A DNA stretch of 64,000 bases from Clostridia bacterium. GTDB taxonomy: Bacteria; Bacillota; Clostridia; Lachnospirales; Lachnospiraceae. Position numbers and translations under genes: made by a program. Below are positions 41,335-50,993 of the stretch, one piece after another. The notes below the pieces were generated by a model. The model did no database searches, had not been told where the DNA came from, and worked only from the letters and a program-made list of their open reading frames with translations. Within the stretch, counting starts at the first letter, position 1. Each line of letters begins with the position of its first letter. The stretch covers positions 1 through 64,000 of the forward strand of contig CAJTIM010000023.1 of NCBI GenBank assembly GCA_910576325.1, read 5' to 3'.

Positions 41335-44226
41335 CTAATCTGCAATATTTTCTCCGGTTCCCTCCGCGGCAGTTCCGTCGATCAGCTCCTCTTCCTCTTC
41401 CAGCTCAAAATAATATTTGAAAATATCAGCTCCCAGCTCGGCCGCATTTCCTGATGTATATCCGTTGGCAATCCGGACCGCCATAGCAATCTCAGGCTGT
41501 TCAAAGGGCGCGTAGCTCACAAACAGCGCGTGGTTGGGGTGGCTTTTGCTCTGCTGAGCCGTACCGGTCTTGGCCGCCAGGGTGATTCCCAGACTGTTCA
41601 GGGAAGCGGTCTTTTCCGCCACCATGCGCATGCCGCTCTGTACGGCGTCCCAGCTGCTGTCGGCTATCTCCACCCGATTGAGAAGCTCCGGCTCATATTC
41701 CTCAACCAATGTTCCGTCCGTGGCCTCCATGCGATCCAGAAGCGTCAGATTGTAGCAGTACCCCCGGTTGGCCAAAGCCGCAACATACCGTGCAATATGG
41801 GACACGGAGTAGCTGTGCGTACCCTGTCCGATAGCGGAACGCACCGGGTCCAGATCGGAAATCTCCGGCTCATATTCCGGAATCTCCAGCCCTGATTTTT
41901 CTCCCAGACCGAACATTCTGGCATACTTCTCCAGAATGGAAAGTCCCAGATCCGTCGAATAGGTATTCGTCGTTCTTCCGCCCGCCAGCCGATAACCCAG
42001 CTCATAAAAATAGTAGTTGCAGGAATCCCGGATGGCCGTGCTTACATTTTCATCTCCGTGATGTCCGCCGTACTGGTTATAGATCCAGCAGGTAGGCGGC
42101 CGATCCGTAATGTCCGTGAAAATACCTCTGCCGTAAATATTCTCTCCGGCGGTAATCGCCCCCTCTTCCAGACCGGCAATAGCGGCCACCGGCTTAAAGG
42201 TGGAACCGGGCGCCAGGTTTTCCTGAGTGGCGCGGTTGACGAAGGGCGATGAAAGATCCTGCTGAAGACTGCCGAAATAAGCGGAATCCATCACATTCGT
42301 CAGCCTGTTATTATCAAAACTCGGATATGTCACGCAGGCAAGCGTGTCTCCCGTGTGCACGTCCACAATCACCACGCCTGCGCTGCAGGGCTCCAGGGCA
42401 AGCTGCGCCGGTGTAATCTCCAGATTGCGGATCTTGTCAATCATAAAACCGTAAGCCGTAAGCTGGCCACCGTTTAATTTGGAAATTGTTTCCTCATCAT
42501 ATTCTAACACATCCTGCTCATATAATAAAAGACAAATTTCCCGCCCAAGGATCAAATCATCCAAAATCATATACTTATAAAGCATGCGGCCAAAGGTGTC
42601 GTCTTCCATCAGATATTCTGCCATGTAATCCAGAACGGACTTGTAAATCTCCTGGGAATCCAGATAGGGATTATCGCCGGAAATCTTCGTAACGTCAATC
42701 CAGTTCATGGAGATGGCATATTTCAAATATTCCTGAAGGCTGATCACCTCGTCCGTGGTCCAGGCAATATAAGTGGGATCTTTTGTATCAACGGAATCTC
42801 CCATCAGCACCTGATTCTCCCCCATCAGCACATCCGATACCAAATAGCTCATGTAGTTCATCATTTCCTTGGATAAGTCCTTATAGGCCGTGGGATGCTC
42901 CGCGTTCAGCTCACCGAGCAGAGATGCAACCGCATTTTCCCGCTTGCCAAGAAAGCGCTGATAGATATCCTTCTCCAGCTCCGAAGCATTCTCGCCGGAA
43001 AATCTGTTGATATCAAGAATATGATTCTGAATCAATGCATAATATACATCATAGATCGGAATCCGGATTTTATCCGCACTGGCATTGGGCCCCGGCACAT
43101 ATTCCTTCATATTGTCTATCTTGCTGATAAGAATACCCGCCAGCTTCTGCTCTATCAGATTATAAACGGCTATCTGCAGATCCTTATCGATAGTCAGATA
43201 AAGATTATTGCCGGGCACCGGCTCCTTGCTCTCCACTACCTCAAGCACACGGCCGACACTGTCCACATACATCTTCTCATAGCCCTTGGTGCCCTGAAGC
43301 TCCATCTCCATATACTGCTCAATGCCGGCCTTTCCCACAATGTCATTGAGCTCATAATCGGAATTCTCCGCCTGGAGCGCGTCCAGCTCCTCCTGGGACG
43401 CCTTTCCGATATAACCGATAATAGAGGAAAAATACTCGCTGTCCGGATACACACGGCGGCTGCTCTCCTCAATATCGGCCCCCTGAAGCGTATCCTGATT
43501 CTCCAGCACGGCCGCCACCGTCTCCTCCGATACATTGACGGCTACCGTCGTTGCCACATAGCGCTTGTAGCTGTTGGATGCCATAGAAAACCGGATGGTC
43601 GCAATCTTAAGCTGCTCCTCCGGCGTATAGCCGGATATGGTCAGCCCGTAATCCTCCTGTTCCTTTTCCGTATAGGAGGATTTAATTCCATACTTTTCCT
43701 CACAGATATACTCCATCACCTCGTCGGCATCGGCAAGCTCCTCCTTTGCCTCCAGATCGCTGATCTTAGTCTTCCCATAAACATCGGCTTTCAAACGGAG
43801 AAGGGCATTTCCTTCCAGCGTAAAAGCAAATTTCCCGTTCTCACAGACAATTCCCATGTCATTGATAACCTGATCGCCGTTCTTCTCAATCAGCTTTATC
43901 AGACGGTAAATGATCTGATTGAGCTTGGCGTTCTTTACCTTATTATTGGGATACATCCCATTGTCCTGAATAATAACGGAATAGGAAATCTCACTGTAGG
44001 CCAGCACATTTCCGTTCCGATCGTAGATATCGCCGCGGGTACTCGTCAGAGAAACCTCCCGCTCCGTCATCAGGGAAAAGGTATCCTGATACTCCTCCCC
44101 CTTTACAATCTGCAGATAAAATACACGCTGCAGCAAAATGGCAAACATTATAATAAATGCGACGGCCAACAGGAAAATTCTTGATTTTATTACGTGAAAG
44201 AAAGCATCTCTAATATCTCTTATCAA
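41335..44226 (-). CDS. Penicillin-binding protein 2, enlarged
   Basis: A 963-residue class B penicillin-binding protein (transpeptidase of elongation). An N-terminal membrane helix (about 17-38) precedes the dimerisation domain (TSTRGDIYDRNGNVLAY). Catalytic motifs are STFK at 675-678, SCN at 735-737 and KTG at 886-888. Family members are usually 600-720 residues. The extra length is mostly a helical insertion of roughly 240 residues (about 370-615) before the transpeptidase domain. It lies between mreD and minC and should work with RodA. Confidence 0.92.
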   Translation of the reverse strand: MIRDIRDAFFHVIKSRIFLLAVAFIIMFAILLQRVFYLQIVKGEEYQDTFSLMTEREVSLTSTRGDIYDRNGNVLAYSEISYSVIIQDNGMYPNNKVKNAKLNQIIYRLIKLIEKNGDQVINDMGIVCENGKFAFTLEGNALLRLKADVYGKTKISDLEAKEELADADEVMEYICEEKYGIKSSYTEKEQEDYGLTISGYTPEEQLKIATIRFSMASNSYKRYVATTVAVNVSEETVAAVLENQDTLQGADIEESSRRVYPDSEYFSSIIGYIGKASQEELDALQAENSDYELNDIVGKAGIEQYMEMELQGTKGYEKMYVDSVGRVLEVVESKEPVPGNNLYLTIDKDLQIAVYNLIEQKLAGILISKIDNMKEYVPGPNASADKIRIPIYDVYYALIQNHILDINRFSGENASELEKDIYQRFLGKRENAVASLLGELNAEHPTAYKDLSKEMMNYMSYLVSDVLMGENQVLMGDSVDTKDPTYIAWTTDEVISLQEYLKYAISMNWIDVTKISGDNPYLDSQEIYKSVLDYMAEYLMEDDTFGRMLYKYMILDDLILGREICLLLYEQDVLEYDEETISKLNGGQLTAYGFMIDKIRNLEITPAQLALEPCSAGVVIVDVHTGDTLACVTYPSFDNNRLTNVMDSAYFGSLQQDLSSPFVNRATQENLAPGSTFKPVAAIAGLEEGAITAGENIYGRGIFTDITDRPPTCWIYNQYGGHHGDENVSTAIRDSCNYYFYELGYRLAGGRTTNTYSTDLGLSILEKYARMFGLGEKSGLEIPEYEPEISDLDPVRSAIGQGTHSYSVSHIARYVAALANRGYCYNLTLLDRMEATDGTLVEEYEPELLNRVEIADSSWDAVQSGMRMVAEKTASLNSLGITLAAKTGTAQQSKSHPNHALFVSYAPFEQPEIAMAVRIANGYTSGNAAELGADIFKYYFELEEEEELIDGTAAEGTGENIAD

Positions 44227-44228
44227 TC

Positions 44229-44798
44229 CTAAAGCTCCTCTGTCTGATTCTCGGTCTGTCCGATGGTTGTTGCGGAGGTGGTATAGTAATCCCGAACACT
44301 GTCTCCCTTCAAGCGTTCCAGCAGGGCATTCAGCTTCTGAATCGGGCGGTACAGAACAATCGTCAGTGCCACCGTATAAATAAGCTCCGGCAGAATAATA
44401 TTGCTCAGATAATAGCCGAATTCAAACTTACTTCGCATCAGGAACATAAAAAAGTAAACACTCAATCCGTAGACCAGCTCGCTTAAAGCAATCCAAACCA
44501 TGGGCAGCTTAATATCCTCATCAAAAAAAATCATGTGGAACAGCCCGCTTCCATAGCCCAAAAACATATATAACAACGCATAAAAGCCCAGAAGGCTTCC
44601 GAAAAAGATATCCAGCAGCAGTCCGCAGAAGAATCCTATGACAAGTCCTTCCCGTTCCCCCCTCATAAATCCCATGGAGGTTGTTAAAATCAAAAGCAGA
44701 TTCGGGGAAATGGACGCCAGAGCCAGACTCCGGAATACGGTGCACTGCAGGATAAAACTCACTATGATTACAAGTGCCATGACAAGCCTTTGTTTCAT
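44229..44798 (-). CDS. mreD: Rod shape-determining protein MreD
   Basis: A 189-residue membrane protein with about five helices, a component of the elongasome. FRSLALASISPNLLLILTTS and GFFCGLLLDIFFGSLLGFYA match the family. It starts 30 bp after mreC and ends two bases before PBP2. Confidence 0.92.
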   Translation of the reverse strand: MKQRLVMALVIIVSFILQCTVFRSLALASISPNLLLILTTSMGFMRGEREGLVIGFFCGLLLDIFFGSLLGFYALLYMFLGYGSGLFHMIFFDEDIKLPMVWIALSELVYGLSVYFFMFLMRSKFEFGYYLSNIILPELIYTVALTIVLYRPIQKLNALLERLKGDSVRDYYTTSATTIGQTENQTEEL

Positions 44799-44828
44799 TT
44801 GCTCAACCTCTGTTTCCGCTTTGCTGTT

Positions 44829-45680
44829 CTAGTCTACCGTCTGCTTCAAGTCGGTGATCACCAGTACCGTGTGCAAATGCTCAAAATCTACTGCCGGGGT
44901 AATGGTTCCGGACTTGGTAAGATTGTTGGAATCCATGGACAGCTCATTTACATATCCTATCAGTATTCCCTCATGATAGCGATCGCTTACATGGGAGGTC
45001 ACAATCTTCTCCCCTATGGCAATCTGATCCTGAGGATCCTTAAGCTGCTCCAGACGGATAAAGCCCTCGTTCATCAGCTGCAAATCCCCCTTCACAAAAC
45101 ACAGATCAGATGTGGAAAGGGTCTTGGCGCTTATATTGGTCAGATCATCGATAATGGAGCGTACCTGCGCCCAGTTGTCTCCGGCCTTGGTAATGATTCC
45201 CACCAGGCCGCTGCCGGCAATCACATTCATCCCCTCATCAATTCCGTCCTTTTTTCCCTTGTCAATCACAAAGGTATTGAACCAGTTGCCCCCGTCCGTT
45301 GCAATGATATTGGCCGCCACCTTGTTGAAATCGCCGTAGGTCTGATCCAGGGCGTACAGCTCCTCCAGCTGCTCCAGACGGTACTGATTCTGCGTCAGGC
45401 GGCTGTTCTCTATGGTAAGCTCGTCTACCATGGCCTGCAGCTCCTCATTGCGGGCCTGCACCGCCGTCAGCTCTTCCAGACTGTCCTTCTTATCTCTGGC
45501 CCAGCCTCCCAAACCATTTAACCCCTGCTCAAAGGGCACAAAAATATAGCCGGCCGCCCTGCCCAGCGTCTGCCCTCCCAGCCCCGTGCTGTAGGAGAGA
45601 AACATCATCACCACGCACAGAGCCGCAAGTACCGCAAATATGTACTTTGTCGGTATCATAAAATGATTTCTTTTTTTCAT
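44829..45680 (-). CDS. mreC: Rod shape-determining protein MreC
   Basis: A 283-residue protein with one N-terminal membrane helix, a coiled coil (about 65-105) and a beta-barrel extracellular domain (VIAGSGLVGIITKAGDNWAQ). It links MreB to the penicillin-binding proteins. It lies between mreB and mreD. Confidence 0.94.
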   Translation of the reverse strand: MKKRNHFMIPTKYIFAVLAALCVVMMFLSYSTGLGGQTLGRAAGYIFVPFEQGLNGLGGWARDKKDSLEELTAVQARNEELQAMVDELTIENSRLTQNQYRLEQLEELYALDQTYGDFNKVAANIIATDGGNWFNTFVIDKGKKDGIDEGMNVIAGSGLVGIITKAGDNWAQVRSIIDDLTNISAKTLSTSDLCFVKGDLQLMNEGFIRLEQLKDPQDQIAIGEKIVTSHVSDRYHEGILIGYVNELSMDSNNLTKSGTITPAVDFEHLHTVLVITDLKQTVD

Positions 45681-45692
45681 AATTCACCCGAA

Positions 45693-46700
45693 TTAATTGT
45701 AAACCTGTTCCTTGGTGACAAAGGCCAGGCTCTTGAATTCCTTTTCCTTAATCACGCGCTCCAGACCTCTTGCCACGCACTCCTCCGGTCTGTCTACCAT
45801 ATTCACCCGGATATTGGTCGCCTTAGCAATGAGCTCGTCCAGGCCCTTCAAATTGGCCACGCCGCCCGTCAGATAAATCCCGTTGCGGATAATATCCACG
45901 CCGAGCTCGGGGGGTGTTCTCTCCAGAATCATCTTAATGGCGTCCACAATGGCTTTCAGCTGCTCGGAAATGGCTGTCGCCACAAAATCCGCCGTAATCT
46001 CCAAAAGAGCCGGAAGGCCCAGGGCCATATTGCGTCCGCAGATCTCCCGCTTTGTCTCCGTATCTCCCGGCATATATCCCAACTCATTTTTCAGAATCTC
46101 CGCCGTCTTATTGCCGATAAAGTATCCGTATTCCCGGCGGATGGAGCTGGAAATGGCCTCGTCAATTTTATTGCCGCCGTTTTTAATCAGCTTGCTTGTG
46201 ACCGTGCCGCCCAGAGACAGAATAGAAATCTCCGTGGTATCGGCTCCCACGTCCACCAGCATAACGCCCTGTGCCTGTGTCACATCCAGGCCAAGACCAA
46301 GACCCGCCGCCACCGGCTTGTCAATCAGCTGAATATTCTTTGACTTTAAACCGGTTCCCTGAACCAGGGTGGTAAATACACGATCCTGCACATCGGTAGG
46401 AAGCGCCACTAAAAATTCCGCCCCTTTCAGATTCCCTTTTGTATGGCTCTCCAGAAATGCCCGCAGAAACTCCTGCATATAGGTAATGCTGGCCACCGTG
46501 CCAAAGGACATGGGGTAAAGCACCTCGATATTGGCGGGCGCCTTCTCATGCATGTCAAAGGCTTCGTCTCCGTAGGCAATCATTCCCTTTTTCTCTTCAA
46601 TGGCTACCATATTTTTTTCGCAGTAAATGGTATCGCTTTCCTTACTGTAAATCTTAATACTGCTTGTTCCAAAGTCACATCCAAAACTCTGTGCGGCCAT
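45693..46700 (-). CDS. mreB: Rod shape-determining protein MreB family
   Basis: A 335-residue bacterial actin homologue. The phosphate loops are FGCDFGTSSIKIY near residues 6-18 and LVDVGADTTEISILSLGG; the C-terminal adenosine motif is YLTGGVANLKGLDELI. It forms membrane-associated filaments that guide cell-wall synthesis. It opens the mreBCD-PBP2 run, 75 bp after radC. Confidence 0.94.
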   Translation of the reverse strand: MAAQSFGCDFGTSSIKIYSKESDTIYCEKNMVAIEEKKGMIAYGDEAFDMHEKAPANIEVLYPMSFGTVASITYMQEFLRAFLESHTKGNLKGAEFLVALPTDVQDRVFTTLVQGTGLKSKNIQLIDKPVAAGLGLGLDVTQAQGVMLVDVGADTTEISILSLGGTVTSKLIKNGGNKIDEAISSSIRREYGYFIGNKTAEILKNELGYMPGDTETKREICGRNMALGLPALLEITADFVATAISEQLKAIVDAIKMILERTPPELGVDIIRNGIYLTGGVANLKGLDELIAKATNIRVNMVDRPEECVARGLERVIKEKEFKSLAFVTKEQVYN

Positions 46701-46775
46701 CTTGTCTTCCTCTCCTTCTTCTGTTCCTTTTGCCGCGGCTCTTCATTGCTCCGCTGCATGCTTATGTACTCTTTA

Positions 46776-47492
46776 TCACCGGGAATCCTTTTCCTTCCAT
46801 GCCTCCGGCAGGAGCTTCTGCTCCCGCATGCTGCAATAGCGGCGGTCTCCGATAATCACATGATCCACAAGACGAATCCCCAAAAGCTCGCCGCTTTGAT
46901 AGATTCTCTTTGTCATATGGATGTCCTCCTGACTGGGGCTTGGGTCCCCGCTCGGGTGATTGTGCACCAGTACGATATATACTGCATGTACCTCCAGCGC
47001 CTCAAGAAAAATCTCTCTGGGGGACACCAGAGAGGCGTTCACCGTTCCTTTGAACATCAGCTTTTCCTTCAAAAGCCGGTTCCTTGTATCCAAAAACAGC
47101 ACAATGAGCTGCTCCTGCTCCTCATAGCGCAGTTCCTCCATTAAGTAATCCGCAATGGTATCGGGATTGCGAAAGCAGAGCCGCTCTCCTGCGTCGGCTT
47201 TCGCCATACGGCCCGCCAGTTCCGCGGCGCATTTGAGCTGTACAGCCTTTACCTTTCCCACACCCTTCAGCTTCAGGAGACGTTCCAGCGGAATCCTCCC
47301 AAAACCGGTCAGTCCCTGATAGCCCGGCACATTCAAAATCCGGCCTGCCAGCTCACAGGCAGTCTCTCCGACGGTTCCCGTCCGCATCATCACGGCCAGA
47401 AGCTCCGTATCCGAAAGAGCTCCGGCGCCATAAGCCAGACACTTCTCGTATGGGCGCTCTCCCTCGTATAATTCTTTCATTGTCGCCTTCAT
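46776..47492 (-). CDS. radC: RadC family JAMM-domain protein
   Basis: A 238-residue protein with a helix-hairpin-helix part (LLKLKGVGKVKAVQLK) and a C-terminal JAMM metalloprotease-like domain with VHNHPSGDPSPSQED as the metal motif. The family was linked to DNA repair, but its function is unsettled. The ATG at 47492 follows GGAGGGG; the longer frame to 47579 overlaps the DUF4321 gene. Confidence 0.92.
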   Translation of the reverse strand: MKATMKELYEGERPYEKCLAYGAGALSDTELLAVMMRTGTVGETACELAGRILNVPGYQGLTGFGRIPLERLLKLKGVGKVKAVQLKCAAELAGRMAKADAGERLCFRNPDTIADYLMEELRYEEQEQLIVLFLDTRNRLLKEKLMFKGTVNASLVSPREIFLEALEVHAVYIVLVHNHPSGDPSPSQEDIHMTKRIYQSGELLGIRLVDHVIIGDRRYCSMREQKLLPEAWKEKDSR

Positions 47493-47544
47493 GCTCTTTT
47501 CCCCTCCGCTCTCCAGGCAGTTGGGATTCCGAATCCGGCCGTTT

Positions 47545-47796
47545 TTATAATTTCCGGTAAATAATGATTGCAAGCACAACGCCGATTATGCTGGCAATGG
47601 AAATCTGAATTGTCAGGCCGAAGGTCAGCACCAGCAGTCCCAGGTCCAGTACCACAGGGCTCTCAAGCCCGAAGCTCTGTCCGTAATTGAGCCAGCCCAG
47701 CCCTGATACACTTGCCGTCAACATTCCGATGAATCCGCCCAAAACAATTCCCGACAGCAGCATAATCAGAAGCACCCAGCCATTTTTCGACTTCAT
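47545..47796 (-). CDS. DUF4321 family membrane protein
   Basis: An 83-residue protein with two membrane helices (VLLIMLLSGIVLGGFIGM and the C-terminal TIQISIASIIGVVLAIII). It matches the DUF4321 family found upstream of radC and mreB in clostridia; function unknown. The ATG follows GGAGGGGTT. A possible promoter (TTGACT-16 bp-TATATG) lies upstream on the minus strand. Confidence 0.85.
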   Translation of the reverse strand: MKSKNGWVLLIMLLSGIVLGGFIGMLTASVSGLGWLNYGQSFGLESPVVLDLGLLVLTFGLTIQISIASIIGVVLAIIIYRKL

Positions 47797-48013
47797 AACC
47801 CCTCCATCTTTTGCATCTTAACCGGGATTTTCCCGATTACGGTTTACATAATCTTCATTAATTGGAAACATATACCAATCTTCTGTATTAAGTCAACTTA
47901 TATAATAACATAAACAAAAACACTTGTATAGAGAAGAAATCTTAAGTTTTTCTGTGGTTTTTCGTCAGTATTTTACAGTTATTGTAATATTCCCGACAAT
48001 TCCTGGCAGCTCC

Positions 48014-49630
48014 TTACCTGTCGCCCCTAAACGCATATCTTGCAATCACCGCCTCCGCCGTCTTTACGCCGTCCATGGCCGCGGAGGTAATTCCTCCTGC
48101 ATAACCGGCGCCCTCACCGCAGGGGTACAGGCCTCCTACGGCGCTCTCCATCTGCTGATTTCTGGGAATACGAACCGGGGAAGAAGTACGGCTTTCCACT
48201 CCGCTTAAAACCGCATCCTCCCTGGAAAAGCCCGGCAGGATTTGCTCACAGCCCCGGATTCCTTCCTCCAGCGCTCCAAAGAGCTCCTCCGGAAAAATCC
48301 CCCGCACATTGCCGAAGGTCCAGGCTCCCTTGACGGAGGGCTCCACATTCCCAAGGCTCCGGCTTACCCTGCCCGTTCTGAAATCTTTCAGAAGCTGCAC
48401 GGGAATACGGCCCTCTCCTGCCAGAAACGACGCTCTTTCAAGCCGCCTCTGAAACTCCATTCCCGCCAGTACGTCAATGCTGCCGAAATCCTTTTCTCCC
48501 ACGGTCACTACCATGGCGCTGTTGGCATTGCGCCCGGCTCTGGCCTGATAACTCATGCCGTTTACGGCAAGAGCCCTCTCCTCCGAGGAGGCATTGACCA
48601 CATAACCGCCGGGGCACATGCAGAAGGAGTAGACGCCCCGGCCGCCGGATACTTTTCTTGTCAGCTTATAGGAAGCGGCAGGAAGCTCCTTTGGATAGTC
48701 TGCCCCATATTGGCTTAAATTAATCATTTCCTGAGGATGCTCGATTCGGACGCCTACAGCAAAGGATTTCTGTTCCAGAGGAATCCCCTTTTCCTTAAGC
48801 ATCCGGAAGGTATCCCGGGCGCTGTGGCCCGGCGCAAGCACAAGGACATCCGTTTCCAGTTCATAGATTTTTTCTCCCGCTCCCCGGCGGCTGGTCACCT
48901 CTATGCGCTCTATCCGGCCTTCCTTCAGAGTCAGATCCGTCATCTGGCTTTCAAAGCGGACCTCTCCGCCCAGGGCCTCTATCCGGCGGCGTATGCTTTC
49001 CACAATGCCTATAAGCAAATCGGTCCCCAGATGCGGCTTATTCTGCCAGAGTATTTCCTGCGGCCCCCCGGCCTTAACAAAGGTCTCAAGCACAAGACGG
49101 TTCCGGCCGGCTGTGTCCTTTACCAGAGTGTTGAGCTTCCCGTCGGAAAAGGTTCCGGCTCCGCCCTCTCCGAACTGGACATTGGATCCCAAATCAAGCT
49201 CTCCCGTACTCCAGAAATGCTCTACGGTCTTCTTCCGCTCCTGCGCCGGCTTTCCCCGCTCCAGTATAATGGGGCAATAGCCGGCTTTTGCCAGTATCAG
49301 GCCGCAGAAAAGTCCGGCAGGACCGCTCCCCACAACAACCGGAGGGCGGTTTAAGGGCTCCCGGCCCGGCTCCGGCAGCTGATAGGGATGGATTTCGGCC
49401 CTGACTGCTTTGGGATTTTTTGCCCGCTTCAGAACACGTTCTTCCTCTTTTACCCGTACGTCTATGGTATAGACATATTGAATGGGCTTTTTTCTGGCAT
49501 CTATGGATTGTTTGCGGAGCTCATAGCGCAGAAGGCTTTCTCTTGGAAGCTTCAGCTCCTGGCAGATCTTTTTTTCCAGGTCTTCCTTTGTGTGGCCGAC
49601 GGCCAGCTTTACTTGCTGTATGCGTATCAT
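48014..49630 (-). CDS. FAD-dependent dehydrogenase, COG2509 family
   Basis: A 538-residue flavoprotein. The N-terminal 100 residues (IRIQQVKLAVGHTKEDLEKK) form the family's characteristic extra domain. PVVVGSGPAGLFCGLILA follows as the FAD-binding motif, and FGEGGAGTFSDGKLNT and YVVNASSEERALAVNGMSY are further family blocks. Substrate unknown. The ATG at 49630 was chosen; the longer frame to 49717 has no family signal. The shorter paralogue is at 859-2268. Confidence 0.88.
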   Translation of the reverse strand: MIRIQQVKLAVGHTKEDLEKKICQELKLPRESLLRYELRKQSIDARKKPIQYVYTIDVRVKEEERVLKRAKNPKAVRAEIHPYQLPEPGREPLNRPPVVVGSGPAGLFCGLILAKAGYCPIILERGKPAQERKKTVEHFWSTGELDLGSNVQFGEGGAGTFSDGKLNTLVKDTAGRNRLVLETFVKAGGPQEILWQNKPHLGTDLLIGIVESIRRRIEALGGEVRFESQMTDLTLKEGRIERIEVTSRRGAGEKIYELETDVLVLAPGHSARDTFRMLKEKGIPLEQKSFAVGVRIEHPQEMINLSQYGADYPKELPAASYKLTRKVSGGRGVYSFCMCPGGYVVNASSEERALAVNGMSYQARAGRNANSAMVVTVGEKDFGSIDVLAGMEFQRRLERASFLAGEGRIPVQLLKDFRTGRVSRSLGNVEPSVKGAWTFGNVRGIFPEELFGALEEGIRGCEQILPGFSREDAVLSGVESRTSSPVRIPRNQQMESAVGGLYPCGEGAGYAGGITSAAMDGVKTAEAVIARYAFRGDR

Positions 49631-49665
49631 ATCATATATTCCTAATTCCTGTTTTTGATTCCGTT

Positions 49666-50895
49666 TTATATTCCCGCGCCGTGCCGTCCGGCCAGCCAGC
49701 CGCTGGTCCAGGCCCACTGCAGGTTGTAGCCGCCGCAGGCTCCGTCCACATCCAGAAGCTCCCCTGCGAAGTAAAGGCCCGGCACCTTTTTGGATTCCAT
49801 GGTTTCCGGGTTCACTTCCTTTGTATCCACGCCGCCGCAGCAGACCTGTGCCCGGTCAAAGCCGTTGCAGGCCGATATGCTTACTTCAAAGGAGGTGCAG
49901 GCCGATATCAGGGCTTTTCTCTCCTGATCCGTGAGTGTCTCCGCTGTCCGATCCGCGGAAATTCCGGCTCTCTTTAACAGGCAGTCCGCCATTTTTTTCG
50001 GAAAGAGACCCACCAGAAGCTGACCGGCACTTTTGTAGCCTCCTGCTTGAATCCGCTTCCGCCAGAAGGCGTCCTGATCTTCCTCCCCGAGAAACGGTAA
50101 GAGATTTAAGACCGCCCGCACCTTCTTCCCCTGACGGAGAGCAGCCGCACCGTATCGGCTTACCTGGAAAACAGGAATTCCGGAGAGACCGTATTCCGTG
50201 AACTGAACCTCTCCCCTGTCTTCGGCAAGCAGAACCTCCCCTGAAAAAAGGGAGACGCCGGCCTCCATGCGAAGCCCCTTAAGCTTTGGAAATTCCGGTT
50301 CCTTAGATCGAAGCTGTACAAGGGCCGGCAGAGGTTCTATAACCCTATGCCCCATGGCCTTTGCAAAGGAATATCCGCTGCCGTCCGATCCTGTCTCGGG
50401 AGCCGCACAGGAACCGGCTGCCAGAATCAGAGCGTCCCCCTCATAGGTCCACCCCGGGGTTTCCACCAGAAAACGGCCGTTTTCCCGGCAAATCCGCTTT
50501 GCCCTTGTATTCAGAGCAAGCTTAACTCTCAGGTGCTCCGCCTCTATGCGCAGGGCATCGGCCACGGAGGATGCCTGATCGCTGTAGGGATAAAGATAGT
50601 CCTCACGATCTCTGGTCACAATCCCCAGGCTCCGAAAAAAATCAAGTGTTTCCGTAAGCCCGAAGGCATTTAACGCTGTCTCTATAAACTCCGGGGAGCT
50701 GCCGCGGTAATGGGAGAGTTCCTGATTCCGGTTGGTCAGATTACAGCGGCCGTTGCCTGTGACAAGCAGCTTTTTACCTGCCTGCTTGTTCTGTTCCAGT
50801 ACCGTCACCTTCGCTCCGGCTCGGGCAGCGCTGACGGCGGCCGTTAGGCCGGAGGCTCCGCCTCCTATGATTAGTATCTGCCGCATCTGTCTCAT
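49666..50895 (-). CDS. BaiN/HI0933-like flavoprotein
   Basis: A 409-residue flavoprotein of the HI0933/YhiN family with IIGGGASGLTAAVSAARAG (about 8-26) and GNGRCNLTNRN. The C-terminal GLYFAGELLDVDGACGGYNLQWAWTSG is diagnostic. The family includes BaiN, a bile-acid oxidoreductase of gut clostridia, but most members are uncharacterised, so bile-acid activity should not be assumed. It lies 35 bp before the COG2509 gene in the same direction. Confidence 0.88.
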   Translation of the reverse strand: MRQMRQILIIGGGASGLTAAVSAARAGAKVTVLEQNKQAGKKLLVTGNGRCNLTNRNQELSHYRGSSPEFIETALNAFGLTETLDFFRSLGIVTRDREDYLYPYSDQASSVADALRIEAEHLRVKLALNTRAKRICRENGRFLVETPGWTYEGDALILAAGSCAAPETGSDGSGYSFAKAMGHRVIEPLPALVQLRSKEPEFPKLKGLRMEAGVSLFSGEVLLAEDRGEVQFTEYGLSGIPVFQVSRYGAAALRQGKKVRAVLNLLPFLGEEDQDAFWRKRIQAGGYKSAGQLLVGLFPKKMADCLLKRAGISADRTAETLTDQERKALISACTSFEVSISACNGFDRAQVCCGGVDTKEVNPETMESKKVPGLYFAGELLDVDGACGGYNLQWAWTSGWLAGRHGAGI

Positions 50896-50993
50896 TCACC
50901 ACTTTCTTCATTATTTTTTCCGGAATTCTATTATTTACATAATGCAATCCGCAGTCTCTTGTTTTCCGGATGATACGGGAAACTATCCGGCAA

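Noticed and set aside
42895..44184. Plus-strand frame of 429 residues opposite PBP2
   Set aside because: No family motif and rich in Leu/Ile/His; the minus strand carries all three penicillin-binding motifs.
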